From NCBI RefSeq assembly GCF_017355405.1, contig NZ_CP061177.1:2463001-2527000 (forward strand): a stretch of 64,000 nt of DNA, in the 5' to 3' direction. Positions 38,016 to 46,693 of the stretch are shown one piece after another (positions within the stretch are counted from its first letter, which is position 1; the number at the start of each line of letters is the position of its first letter). Under the pieces are notes generated by a model. It saw nothing but the letters and a program-made list of their open reading frames with translations. It was not told where the DNA came from and did not search any database. A program made the translations under genes and the position numbers. The stretch comes from Roseomonas haemaphysalidis (GTDB lineage Bacteria > Pseudomonadota > Alphaproteobacteria > Acetobacterales > Acetobacteraceae).

Positions 38016-39410
38016 ATGGGGCGATATGCCAGCGACTTCCGGGGTGAGCGGCATGTCTTCCGGGATCTTCCGGACCTGCTGGCCAAGGCATCCCCGCGCC
38101 GCTCGGGTGATGAGCTGGCAGGGCTGGCTGCGGACAGCGATGCGCAGCGGGTCGCCGCCCGCGCCGTGCTCGCCGACCTGCCGCTGACCCGGTTTCTTGA
38201 AGAACCGCTGATCGCCTATGAAGCGGACGAGGTCACGCGGCTGATCATGGACAGCCATGACGCAGCGGCCTTTTCCGCTATCGGCCACCTGACGGTCGGC
38301 GGTCTGCGTGACTGGCTGCTTTCCTATGACGCCACGGCCGATGTCATCGCCGCGCTGTCTCCTGGCCTGACGCCGGAAATGGTGGCCGCCGTATCCAAAC
38401 TGATGCGCAACCAGGACCTGATCTCGGTGGCTAGCCGGTGCCGCGTCGTCACGGCATTCCGCAGCACCATCGGCCTACCTGGGCGGCTGGGCACCCGCCT
38501 TCAACCGAACCATCCGGCCGACGACCTTCGTGGCATTGCCGCCGCCACCCTCGACGGCCTCTTGTACGGGTGCGGCGACGCGGTGATCGGCATCAACCCC
38601 GCCACCGACAACATGCCCAACTGCATCGCATTGCTGGAGATGCTCGACGGGCTGCGGCAGCGGCACGACATCCCGACACAGACCTGCGTGCTGACCCACG
38701 TCACCAATGCCATCCGTATCATCGAGCGTGGCGCACCGGTGGACCTGGTGTTCCAGTCGGTCGCCGGTACGGAGGCAGCCAATGCGGGCTTCGGCGTATC
38801 GCTTTCGGTGCTGCGGGAAGCCCATGATGCGGCACGGTCCCTGCGCCGTGGCACGGTCGGCGACAACGTGATGTATTTCGAAACCGGCCAGGGGGCGGCG
38901 TTGTCCGCCGATGCGCATCACGGCCTGGACCAGCAGACTGTCGAAACCCGGGCCTATGCCGTTGCTCGTGCTTTCTCGCCGTTGCTGGTCAACACGGTGG
39001 TTGGCTTTATCGGGCCGGAATACCTGTTCGACGGCAAGCAGATCATCCGTGCGGGCCTGGAGGATCATTGCTGCGCGAAGCTGCTCGGTGTGCCGATGGG
39101 GGTCGACGTCTGCTACACCAATCATGCGGAAGCGGACCAGGATGACATGGATACGCTGATGACGCTGCTTGCCGTTGCCGGCTCCAATTTCCTGATCACG
39201 GTACCTGGCGCCGACGACGTGATGCTCAACTACCAGAGCGGATCGTTCCACGACGCGTTGTATCTCCGCTCCACCTTGGGCCTGCGTGCCGCGCCTGAGT
39301 TCGAGAGCTGGCTGCAGGGCATGGAGATGACCGATGCGGCCGGCCGCATCCGCCCGTTGCCACCGCAGCACGGTGCGGTGCGGCGGCTGTTGCCGGACCC
39401 GCTGGCATGA
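38016..39410 (+). CDS. eutB: Ethanolamine ammonia-lyase large subunit
   Basis: EutB is the catalytic subunit of the adenosylcobalamin-dependent enzyme that splits ethanolamine to acetaldehyde and ammonia. The 464-residue protein is full length, with AKASPRRSGDELAGLAA, GCGDAVIGINPATDNMPN, FQSVAGTEAANAGFGV and YFETGQGAALSADAHHGLDQQT. LLVNTVVGFIGPEYLFDGKQIIRAGLEDH and CYTNHAEADQDDMD complete the TIM-barrel active site. The chosen ATG gives the normal N-terminus. It overlaps eutC by ATGA. No microcompartment, reactivase (eutA), transporter or aldehyde dehydrogenase gene is near, so this is the minimal, non-compartment form. No cobalamin riboswitch is recognisable upstream. Confidence 0.95.
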   Translation: MGRYASDFRGERHVFRDLPDLLAKASPRRSGDELAGLAADSDAQRVAARAVLADLPLTRFLEEPLIAYEADEVTRLIMDSHDAAAFSAIGHLTVGGLRDWLLSYDATADVIAALSPGLTPEMVAAVSKLMRNQDLISVASRCRVVTAFRSTIGLPGRLGTRLQPNHPADDLRGIAAATLDGLLYGCGDAVIGINPATDNMPNCIALLEMLDGLRQRHDIPTQTCVLTHVTNAIRIIERGAPVDLVFQSVAGTEAANAGFGVSLSVLREAHDAARSLRRGTVGDNVMYFETGQGAALSADAHHGLDQQTVETRAYAVARAFSPLLVNTVVGFIGPEYLFDGKQIIRAGLEDHCCAKLLGVPMGVDVCYTNHAEADQDDMDTLMTLLAVAGSNFLITVPGADDVMLNYQSGSFHDALYLRSTLGLRAAPEFESWLQGMEMTDAAGRIRPLPPQHGAVRRLLPDPLA

Positions 39411-40183
39411 CGGCCAAGCCACCGGCTTCGGACCCCTGGCGTAGCCTGCGCCAGACGACACCGGCCCGCATCGGGCTTGGCCGGGTGGGGGATGCGCCGC
39501 CCGTCGCGGCGATGCTGGACTTCCAGCTTGCCCACGCCCGGGCACGTGATGCTGTGCATGCGGCGCTGGATGTCGATGCGCTGTCCTCCCGACTCGGTGA
39601 CCCGAAGCCGATCATCGTGCGGAGCCGGGCCACCGACCGCGGCACGTATCTGCGCCGCCCGGATCTCGGGCGGAGGCTGGACGATGCCAGCCTTCCGCTG
39701 CTGCCACCGGGCGGATGGGACGCGGTGTTCGTGTTGGCGGATGGCTTGTCCGCCCGGGCGGTGCAGGCACAGGGACCGGCGTTGCTGGATGCGGTGCTGC
39801 CGATGCTGCAAGGCTGGCGTGTCGCGCCGCCCGTCATCGCAACCCAGGGGCGGGTGGCACTGGGCGACGAGATCGGCGATGCCCTGGGGGCGGAGCTCTG
39901 CGTGGTGCTGATTGGCGAGCGGCCGGGACTGAGCGTCGCGGACAGTCTGGGTGTTTACATGACCCATGCGCCGCGCGTGGGGCGCCGCGACTCCGAACGG
40001 AATTGCATTTCCAACATCCATGGCGCTGGCGGGCTGTCGCATGCCGCCGCGGCCACCAAGCTGGCTTGGCTCATGACAGAGGCGCGGCGGCGCAAGCTGA
40101 CCGGCGTCGGCTTGAAGGACGATGCTCCCGGCCTCGCCGTCGCCGGACCGGCGGAGCTGATGCCCCCGGCCAGCGACGGTTAG
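39407..40183 (+). CDS. eutC: Ethanolamine ammonia-lyase small subunit
   Basis: EutC binds the cobalamin cofactor together with EutB. The 258-residue protein shows PARIGLGRVGDAP at the N-terminus, LDFQLAHARARDAVHAALD, the RATDRGTYLRRPDLGRRL stretch and the C-terminal RRDSERNCISNIHGAGGLSHAAAATKLAWL. It is somewhat shorter at the N-terminus than the enteric protein. The start overlaps the eutB stop (ATGA). Its stop overlaps the stop of the converging recQ gene by a few bases. Confidence 0.94.
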   Translation: MTAKPPASDPWRSLRQTTPARIGLGRVGDAPPVAAMLDFQLAHARARDAVHAALDVDALSSRLGDPKPIIVRSRATDRGTYLRRPDLGRRLDDASLPLLPPGGWDAVFVLADGLSARAVQAQGPALLDAVLPMLQGWRVAPPVIATQGRVALGDEIGDALGAELCVVLIGERPGLSVADSLGVYMTHAPRVGRRDSERNCISNIHGAGGLSHAAAATKLAWLMTEARRRKLTGVGLKDDAPGLAVAGPAELMPPASDG

Positions 40184-41988
40184 CCCGCGACGTCGCGCAA
40201 CACGCGCAGCACGTCATTGCCGTAGCGCTCCAGCTTGGTGTTGCCCACGCCGGGAATGGTACCGAGCTGGTCCAGGGTAGCAGGCTGCTCCGCGGCGATC
40301 TCGGCCAGGGTACGGTCCTGGAAGATGACGTAGGCCGGTACGCCCTGGGCCAGCGCGGTCTTCTTGCGCCAATCGCGCAAAGCCGCGAAGCGCGGGTCGG
40401 AGGGGATCTCACCGCCGGACCGCGTGCGCAGGCTGCCCCTGGCGGGCGCCGAAACCAGCTCCTCTCGCAGCATCACCGGCTGCTCGCCTTTCAGGATGGG
40501 CCTCGCGGCATCGGTGGGCACCAGCTCACCGTGGTTTTCCACGGCCACGTCCAGCGCCCCCTGCGCCACAAGCTGGCGTGCCACGCCGCGCCACGCCGCT
40601 TCCGACAGCTCCCGCCCGACACCGAAGGTGGGAAGCTGGTCGTGCCCGAACTGCGCGACCTTGTCGGTGCTTTTGCCCAGCAGCACGTCCACCACGTGGC
40701 CCAGGCCAAAACGCCGCCCGGTGCGAAGCACCGCCGACAGCATCTTCTGCGCGGGCACGGTACCATCGAACAGCTTTGGGGGCGCCAGGCAGATGTCGCA
40801 TGCCCCGCAGGGCTCCGGCGCCGCTTCGCCAAAGCAGCGCAGCAGGATCTGCCGTCGGCAGGAGGATGCCTCGGCGATGCCGACCATGGCTTCCAGCCGC
40901 TGGCGCTCCACGCGCTTCTGCTCGTCCGTGGCGCCGCTTTCGCCGATCCGGTGACGGGCCAGCGCGATGTCGCCGGCGCCGTACAGCAGCAGTGCCTGGG
41001 CCGGCAACCCGTCGCGGCCGGCGCGGCCGATCTCCTGGTACCAGCTTTCCGGGCTCTTCGGCAGGTCGGTATGGGCCACGTAGCGCACGTCGGGCCGGTC
41101 GATGCCCATGCCGAAGGCAATGGTCGCTGCCATCACGACGGCATCGCCGCGCGCGAAGCGGCGGTGGGCGTCGCGCTTCGCGGCCGGGTCCATGCCGGCG
41201 TGGAACACCAGCCCGTCCAGCCCGTCCTGCTTCAGCCATTCCGCCGTCTGCTCCGCCTTCCGGCGAGTGCCGCAATAGATCAGGCCAGCCCCGGTTCCAT
41301 CCGAAGCGCCCTTGATGAAGCGGCGCAACTGGCTGCGCTCATGGTCCCGTGGCAGGGCGCCGATGCGGATGTTGGGCCGGTCGAAGCTGGCGCGGAACAG
41401 CGGGCTGTCTTCCAGGCCAAGCTGGCGCTGGATGTCCTGCACCGTGCGCGGGTCCGCCGTCGCGGTGAGCGCCAAACGCGGAATGCGCGGGAAGCGCTGC
41501 GCCAGAACGGGCAGCGCGCGGTATTCCGGCCGGAAGTGATGCCCCCACTGGCTGACGCAATGCGCCTCGTCGATCGCGAACAGGGCGAGGGGGGTCTCGT
41601 CCAGGCGCGCCAGGGTGCCTTCGGTCGTCAGGCGCTCCGGCGACACGTACAACAGCTTGAGGTCGCCGTTGTCGAGGTCGCGCCAAACCGCGCGCGCTTC
41701 ATCCGGGGGCAGCTCGGAATGCAGGGCGGCCGCCTTGATGTCCTGCTGCCTGAGCGCCGCGACCTGGTCTTCCATCAAGGCGATCAGGGGCGAGATCACG
41801 ACGCCAAGGCCGGGCCGGCACAAGGCGGGGATTTGGAAGCAAAGGCTCTTGCCGCCGCCCGTCGGCATCAGCACGACGCCAGAACCGCCGGCGGCGGCGT
41901 GGCGGACCACATCCTCCTGCAGGCCACGGAAGCCGGTATGGCCGAAGACTCGATGCAGGACCTCGAGCGGGTCGCCGTAGGAACTCAT
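40180..41988 (-). CDS. recQ: ATP-dependent DNA helicase RecQ
   Basis: RecQ is a 3'-5' helicase acting in recombination and fork repair. The 602-residue protein has helicase motif I MPTGGGKSLCFQIPAL, motif II IDEAHCVSQWGHHFRPEY, TATADPRT, the aromatic-rich loop region, and motif VI QEIGRAGRDGLPA. The RQC zinc site is CRRQILLRCFGE ... CGACDIC, then a winged helix. A C-terminal HRDC domain ends the protein (FAALRDWRKKTALAQGVPAYVIFQDRTL). ATG 41988 is the natural start. The gene converges on eutC with overlapping stop codons and no terminator between. Confidence 0.96.
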   Translation of the reverse strand: MSSYGDPLEVLHRVFGHTGFRGLQEDVVRHAAAGGSGVVLMPTGGGKSLCFQIPALCRPGLGVVISPLIALMEDQVAALRQQDIKAAALHSELPPDEARAVWRDLDNGDLKLLYVSPERLTTEGTLARLDETPLALFAIDEAHCVSQWGHHFRPEYRALPVLAQRFPRIPRLALTATADPRTVQDIQRQLGLEDSPLFRASFDRPNIRIGALPRDHERSQLRRFIKGASDGTGAGLIYCGTRRKAEQTAEWLKQDGLDGLVFHAGMDPAAKRDAHRRFARGDAVVMAATIAFGMGIDRPDVRYVAHTDLPKSPESWYQEIGRAGRDGLPAQALLLYGAGDIALARHRIGESGATDEQKRVERQRLEAMVGIAEASSCRRQILLRCFGEAAPEPCGACDICLAPPKLFDGTVPAQKMLSAVLRTGRRFGLGHVVDVLLGKSTDKVAQFGHDQLPTFGVGRELSEAAWRGVARQLVAQGALDVAVENHGELVPTDAARPILKGEQPVMLREELVSAPARGSLRTRSGGEIPSDPRFAALRDWRKKTALAQGVPAYVIFQDRTLAEIAAEQPATLDQLGTIPGVGNTKLERYGNDVLRVLRDVAG

Positions 41989-42627
41989 GCCGCGAGGTCT
42001 TAGCGCGCCGCGACGCACGCGCCCACGCGAAATAGCTGGCTGCCGCCATGCGGAACTGAGGCGGATCGTCGTGTTGCAACTTCCGCATCAAGCCACCACC
42101 CAATGCGGCTTCGCATACCTGCCATCGCAAGGCCGTCGCGACATTGCCGTGAGCTGCGCAATTCGTAACAATCCCGATGCGCTTTCCGCGCAACCCCGCA
42201 GCGACTAACCCATTACGACGCTGACAAAATCATACGGGGTTTCTGTAACGATATTACGTCATCCCTGAATGACTAGTGATATTTTGATCGAGTTACGATT
42301 CGAATCTCGAACAGGGATTGCAGGAACTTGGCGGATGGGTTCATCGCACGTTGGGCGCAGTTGGGCCAACACGGCTCAAGGTGCAGATCAATTAAAGTGA
42401 AAATGTTTAATCGATCTGTAGAGCGTTGACGTAAAAAGATTTTCGGTCTAGCGACCGACCAATGATGTTGCTGCAGTATCGAGCCGGTTGCCGAGGCAGC
42501 CTCGCTGATCCGCAAGGGTCCCGCGAAGCGGCCGTACGCAGCAATCTGGTCCGAAACGGGCCACCCACGGTTTCATTTCTCCGCTGGCCGCCGCGCCGTG
42601 GGGCTGACGTATAAAGGATGCAACGCA
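41989..42627. other. 640 bp palindrome-rich intergenic region before the MarR gene
   Basis: No plausible gene lies here. From about 42200 to 42460 the sequence becomes markedly AT-richer than its neighbours. It carries GATTCGAATC (42297-42306), a long imperfect palindrome (42385-42417) and TCGGTC/GACCGA (42443-42458). A TTGACG at 42426 could be a -35 hexamer for the MarR gene, but its partner 17 bases on (TAGCGA) is poor. It may hold the regulator's operators or an unannotated small RNA. Confidence 0.5.
42385..42417. promoter_or_regulatory. Long inverted repeat, possible operator
   Basis: AGATCAATTAAA (42385-42396) is the reverse complement of TTTAATCGATCT (42406-42417) except for one base, with nine bases between. 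This two-fold AT-rich site lies 211 bp upstream of the MarR gene and would suit a dimeric regulator. Confidence 0.5.
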
Positions 42628-43029
42628 ATGGCAGTTCAGAACGCCCCGGATCAACTGGTCGGCATTTTCCGTGACACCGTGGTCGCCCTGGTTCGCCGCG
42701 ATGGCCATGACCTTTCCGCTCGCCAGCTGGGCGTGTTTCTGACGGTCTATCTGGGCGAGGGCCCGCACACGGTGCGGGGACTGGCCGCGACGCTGAACGT
42801 GTCGAAGCCCGCCATCACGCGGGCCCTGGACCGGCTTGGCGAACTGGATCTCGCCAAGCGCAAGACGGACCCGCAGGATCGCCGCAGCGTGCTGGTGCAG
42901 CGCACGCCCAAGGGAAGTGCTTTCCTGCGCGATATCCGTTCCGTCATGACGGAAGCTGAGACGGCGTCCCGCACGGTTGCGCCCGCCGCGCCGGCCAATA
43001 CAGAAAGCGCGACCCGGCGCGCTGTCTAA
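42628..43029 (+). CDS. MarR family transcriptional regulator
   Basis: The 133-residue protein is a small winged-helix regulator. The DNA-binding part reads HTVRGLAATLNVSKPAITRALDRLGELDLAKRKTDPQDRRSVLVQRTPKGSAFL, the MarR pattern with the wing Asp-x-Arg (DPQDRRS). The N-terminal helix LVGIFRDTVVALVRRDGHDLSARQLGVF helps dimerisation. The C-terminus (APAAPANTESATRRAV) is short and poor in the usual dimer helix. ATG 42628 has AAAGGA nearby. The inverted repeats upstream are candidate autoregulatory operators. Ligand and targets are unknown. A terminator follows. Confidence 0.88.
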   Translation: MAVQNAPDQLVGIFRDTVVALVRRDGHDLSARQLGVFLTVYLGEGPHTVRGLAATLNVSKPAITRALDRLGELDLAKRKTDPQDRRSVLVQRTPKGSAFLRDIRSVMTEAETASRTVAPAAPANTESATRRAV

Positions 43030-43053
43030 GCACGCCGGCTGCACCAGACTGTT

Positions 43054-43086
43054 GGCTGCCCGGCACGAGCGAGCCGGGCGGCTTTT
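43054..43086 (+). terminator. Rho-independent terminator after the MarR gene
   Basis: GCCCGGC (43058-43064) pairs with GCCGGGC (43073-43079). The stem extends through GGCT and GGC on either side, and GGCTTTT follows to 43086. It lies 25 bases after the MarR gene's stop and has a proper T-run. Confidence 0.75.
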
Positions 43087-43248
43087 CGTCTGGCCTACGG
43101 CGAACAGGTTTTGGCGCGATCTCGTTGCTTGAACTCGGCAATACCTGGCACCGAACCGTTCGCGAGTGATTGAGAGGGGGTCGCCACCTGCCTGTTATGG
43201 GCATAGGCTGTCGCCGACCCCTTCATCATCGTGACGGAGAAGCCCCCC

Positions 43249-45600
43249 ATGCCGGATTCTCTTCCTCCTGATTCCAGCCGAATGAAATTCGGCATCGGCC
43301 AGCCCGTCCCCCGCAACGAGGACCCGGTCCTGTTGCAGGGCCACGGGCGCTATACCGACGATCTGCAGCTGCCCGGGCAGCTTTGGTGCGTCATCGTCCG
43401 CAGCCCGTATGGGCACGGCCTTCTGCGTGGCATCGACACGACGCCGGCGCTGGAAACGCCCGGGGTGGTGGCCGTCTACACCGGTGCCGACATGCAGGCG
43501 GCCGGATACGGCACGCTGCATTGCATGATGCCGGCGCCGGGCCTGACGGACATCCAGCGCCCCGTGCTGGCGACCGACAAGGTGCGCTTCGTCGGCGACC
43601 CGATCGCCTTTGTGGTGGCCGAAACCCGCGATGCCGCCAAGGATGGCGCCGAGGCCGTGCTGGTGGACATCGACCCGCTGCCGGCGGTGACGGATGCCAC
43701 CGATGCCCTGGCCCCGGGTGCGCCGCAGCTTTACGACCACATTCCCGGCAACCTGGTGCAGGACTTCCACTTCGGCGACAGCGACAAGGTGGCCGAGGCC
43801 TTCAGGAACGCCGCCCATGCCGTGAAGTTGGATCTGCGCAGCAACCGCATCGTCGTATGCGCGATGGAGCCGCGCAGCGCCGTGGCCGAATACGATGCCG
43901 CCGGGGATCGCTACACACTGCATGTCGGCAGCCAGGGCGTGTTCGGCATGCGCGCCAGCATCGCCAAGGAGCTCCTGAAGGTCCCGGTCGAGAAGCTGCG
44001 CATCCTGACCGGCAATGTCGGCGGTAGCTTCGGCATGAAGGCCGGCGCCTATCCGGAATATCTCTGCCTACTGCATGCCGCGAAGATGCTCGGGCGCCCG
44101 GTGAAGTGGACGGATGCTCGCACCGACAGCTTCCTGTCCGACTACCATGGCCGTGACCATGAGGTGACCGCCGAACTGGCGCTGGACGCCGATGGCAAGT
44201 TCCTGGCCGTGCGGCTGACCGCCGCCGCCAACATCGGGGCGTATCTCAGCAGCGTGGGCCCGCTGATGGGCACCTCCGGCTTCATGCGCAACGTGCAAAG
44301 CAACTACGCCACGCCGCTGATCGAGGTGTCCACCAAGAGCGCGGTGACCAATACCTCCCCGGTCACGGCTTATCGCGGTGCCGGCCGGCCAGAAGGCAAT
44401 TACTTCATGGAGCGGCTGATCGAGGCTGCGGGTGCCCAGATGGGCATCGACCCGATCGAGCTGCGCCGGCGCAACCACATCAAGCCGGACCAGTTCCCCT
44501 TCTCCGCCATCACGGGCAGCAAGTACGACGGCGGCGAATTCAGCGCCGTGATGGACAAAGCCCTGGCAGCCGCGGACTGGGATGGCTTCGCCGCCCGCAA
44601 GGCAGCCAGCACCGCGGCGGGCAAGCTGCGTGGCCGCGGCATCGGCAACTTCCTGGAATGCACGGCGCCGCCGAGCAAGGAAATGGGCGGCATCCGCTTT
44701 GGCGAGGATGGCAGCGTCACCATCATCACCGGCACGCTGGACTACGGGCAGGGGCACTGGACGCCCTTCGCGCAGGTGCTGCACCAGACCCTGGGCGTGC
44801 CGTTCGACCGCATCCGGCTGGTGCAGGGCGACTCCGACAAGCTGATCGCCGGCGGCGGCACCGGTGGCTCCAAGTCGCTGATGGCGTCCGGCGCCGCGAT
44901 CGTGGAAGCCTCGGCCAAGGTGGTGGACAAGGCCCGCGTCGCCGCGGCCCACATGCTGGAAGCGGCGGAAGCGGATATCGAGTTCGACCCCCATGCCGAG
45001 GGCGGCGCGCGCTTCAGCATCGCCGGAACCGACCGGGGCATCGACATCATGTCGCTGGCGGCGCAGTTGCGCGGGGCGCGCGACCTGCCGCCCGAGGTGC
45101 CGGACACGCTGGACGTGGACCATATCTTCGAGGCCGCGCCCATGGCCTTCCCGAACGGCTGCCACATCGTGGAGCTGGAGGTGGACCCGGATACGGGCGT
45201 GGTGCACATCGACCGCTATGTCACCGTCAACGACTTCGGCGTCCTGGTGAACCCGATGCTGGTGGCGGGCCAGGCGCATGGCGGCATTGCCCAGGGCATC
45301 GGGCAGGCGCTGATGGAGCGCACCAACTACAGCGAGGACGGGCAGTTCCTGTCCGGCTCCTATTCCGACTACGCGGTGCCGCGGGCGGTGGACGTGCCGA
45401 GCTTCGAGTTCATCAGCCACGGCGTCCCGGCCAAGACCAACCCGCTCGGCGTCAAGGGCTGTGGCGAGGCGGGTTGCGCCGGTTCGTTGCCGGCGGTGAT
45501 GAACGCCCTGGTCGATGCCCTGTCCGAGCGCGGCGTCAAGCATATCGACATGCCCGCGACACCCGAGGTGGTGTGGCGCGCGATCCATGAGGCTGCCTGA
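43249..45600 (+). CDS. Molybdenum hydroxylase large subunit (xanthine/aldehyde/CO dehydrogenase family)
   Basis: The 783-residue protein is the molybdopterin-binding subunit of the xanthine dehydrogenase family. The N-terminal ald_Xan_dh_C-type domain starts GQPVPRNEDPVLLQGHGRYTDDL. The Mo domain has NVGGSFGMKAGAYPE, AYRGAGRPEGNYFMERLI, GTLDYGQGHWTPFAQV, RLVQGDSDKLIAGGGTGGSKS and the catalytic Glu in KGCGEAGCAG. There is no FAD subunit or 2Fe-2S subunit gene beside it, which such enzymes need. They may be encoded elsewhere. ATG 43249 has GGAG nine bases upstream, and GTG 43231 is an alternative. A HbpS-like gene follows after three bases. Substrate unknown. Confidence 0.88.
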   Translation: MPDSLPPDSSRMKFGIGQPVPRNEDPVLLQGHGRYTDDLQLPGQLWCVIVRSPYGHGLLRGIDTTPALETPGVVAVYTGADMQAAGYGTLHCMMPAPGLTDIQRPVLATDKVRFVGDPIAFVVAETRDAAKDGAEAVLVDIDPLPAVTDATDALAPGAPQLYDHIPGNLVQDFHFGDSDKVAEAFRNAAHAVKLDLRSNRIVVCAMEPRSAVAEYDAAGDRYTLHVGSQGVFGMRASIAKELLKVPVEKLRILTGNVGGSFGMKAGAYPEYLCLLHAAKMLGRPVKWTDARTDSFLSDYHGRDHEVTAELALDADGKFLAVRLTAAANIGAYLSSVGPLMGTSGFMRNVQSNYATPLIEVSTKSAVTNTSPVTAYRGAGRPEGNYFMERLIEAAGAQMGIDPIELRRRNHIKPDQFPFSAITGSKYDGGEFSAVMDKALAAADWDGFAARKAASTAAGKLRGRGIGNFLECTAPPSKEMGGIRFGEDGSVTIITGTLDYGQGHWTPFAQVLHQTLGVPFDRIRLVQGDSDKLIAGGGTGGSKSLMASGAAIVEASAKVVDKARVAAAHMLEAAEADIEFDPHAEGGARFSIAGTDRGIDIMSLAAQLRGARDLPPEVPDTLDVDHIFEAAPMAFPNGCHIVELEVDPDTGVVHIDRYVTVNDFGVLVNPMLVAGQAHGGIAQGIGQALMERTNYSEDGQFLSGSYSDYAVPRAVDVPSFEFISHGVPAKTNPLGVKGCGEAGCAGSLPAVMNALVDALSERGVKHIDMPATPEVVWRAIHEAA

Positions 45601-45603
45601 ACC

Positions 45604-46068
45604 ATGCCAAACGCTCCCACCGGCTTCGCCCACGGGCTGACCCTGACGCAGGCCAGCACCATGATCGACGTGGCGCTGGCCAAGGGCCGCGAACTGGGGC
45701 TGGCGCCGCTGACGGTCGTGGTGCTGGACCAGGCCGCGCAGCCCAAGGCCCTGGCCCGCGAGGACGGTGCCAGCCTGCTGCGGCCCGAGATCGCGACCGG
45801 CAAGGCCTATGGCGCCATGGCCCTGGGCTTTGGCGGGCGGGAGCTGGCGCGCCGGTCCAGCAAGATGCCGGGCTTCATGAATGCCTTTTCCGACCTGTGC
45901 GGCGGCCGCGCCGTGCCGGTGCCGGGCGGCGTGCTGGTGCGCGATACCAACGGCACCGTGCTGGGGGCGGTGGGTGTTTCGGGCGATGCGTCGGACAAGG
46001 ACGAGATCTGCGCCGTGGCCGGCATCGAGGCGGCGGGGCTGGTCGCCGACACTGGCGACCCGGAATAA
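45604..46068 (+). CDS. GlcG/HbpS family heme-degrading-type domain protein
   Basis: The 154-residue protein belongs to the GlcG/HbpS (DUF336) family. LTLTQASTMIDVALAKGRELGLAPLTVVVLDQAAQPKAL and the C-terminal PGGVLVRDTNGTVLGAVGVSGD and DEICAVAGIEAAGL are diagnostic. Some members bind heme or cobalamin, and many sit beside oxidoreductase genes with no known role. It starts three bases after the molybdenum hydroxylase stop, so the two are surely co-transcribed. It has no signal peptide, so it is probably a cytoplasmic oligomer. Confidence 0.88.
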   Translation: MPNAPTGFAHGLTLTQASTMIDVALAKGRELGLAPLTVVVLDQAAQPKALAREDGASLLRPEIATGKAYGAMALGFGGRELARRSSKMPGFMNAFSDLCGGRAVPVPGGVLVRDTNGTVLGAVGVSGDASDKDEICAVAGIEAAGLVADTGDPE

Positions 46069-46114
46069 CCCGCAGCCCCTTGCCGGCACCCCCGCCGCGT
46101 GGGATGCCGGCCTG

Positions 46115-46693
46115 ATGCTTCGCAAACTCTACGACCTCGTGCTCCGGCTGGCCGGCCACCGCCATGCCGGGCGCTGGCTTGGCGTGGTTTCCTTCGCCGA
46201 AAGCAGCATGTTTCCCGTGCCGCCGGACGCCATGCTGGTTCCGATGTGCCTGGCGCGGCCGGAGCGCGCATGGCGCTACGCCACCATCTGCACGGTCGCT
46301 TCCGTGCTGGGCGGAATGCTGGGCTACGCCATCGGATTCTTTTTCTTCGAGGCGGTGGCGCAGCCCATCCTGGCGGCCTACGGCCATGCCGAGGCATTGC
46401 AAAGCTTCCGGGAATGGTTCGCCCGCTGGGGCGCCGCCGTCATCCTGATCAAGGGGCTGACGCCGATCCCGTTCAAGATCGTCACCATCGGTGCCGGCGC
46501 CGCTGCCTTCGATCCGTGGATGTTCCTGCTTACCAGCGTCGTGACCCGTGGCGCGCGGTTCTTTCTGGTGGCCGCCCTGCTGCGCAGCTACGGCACGCCC
46601 GTGCGCGACTTCATCGAGCGGCGGCTGACGCTGATCACCACCGCCGCGGCGGTGGCGATCCTGTTGGGCGTGGCGGCGCTCCGCTTTCTTTAA
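46115..46693 (+). CDS. YqaA/DedA-type (VTT domain) membrane protein
   Basis: The 192-residue integral membrane protein matches the YqaA branch of the SNARE-associated/DedA family. It has a re-entrant part FAESSMFPVPPDAMLVPMCLA with conserved Glu and Pro residues. The Gly-rich TVASVLGGMLGYAIGFFFFE helix follows, then GLTPIPFKIVTIGAGAAAF, the family motif G.tPiPfK. A C-terminal helix pair ends the protein. Relatives help maintain membrane potential or flip lipid carriers, and the function here is not fixed. The gene follows the HbpS-like gene by 46 bp and converges on bcp with overlapping stop codons. Confidence 0.85.
   Translation: MLRKLYDLVLRLAGHRHAGRWLGVVSFAESSMFPVPPDAMLVPMCLARPERAWRYATICTVASVLGGMLGYAIGFFFFEAVAQPILAAYGHAEALQSFREWFARWGAAVILIKGLTPIPFKIVTIGAGAAAFDPWMFLLTSVVTRGARFFLVAALLRSYGTPVRDFIERRLTLITTAAAVAILLGVAALRFL

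Noticed and set aside
34413..38288. Very long open frame (1291 codons) antisense to the RTX gene
   Set aside because: Its composition is the complement of the repeats and it shows no protein family features. Long antisense frames are common opposite GC-rich repeats with strong codon bias.
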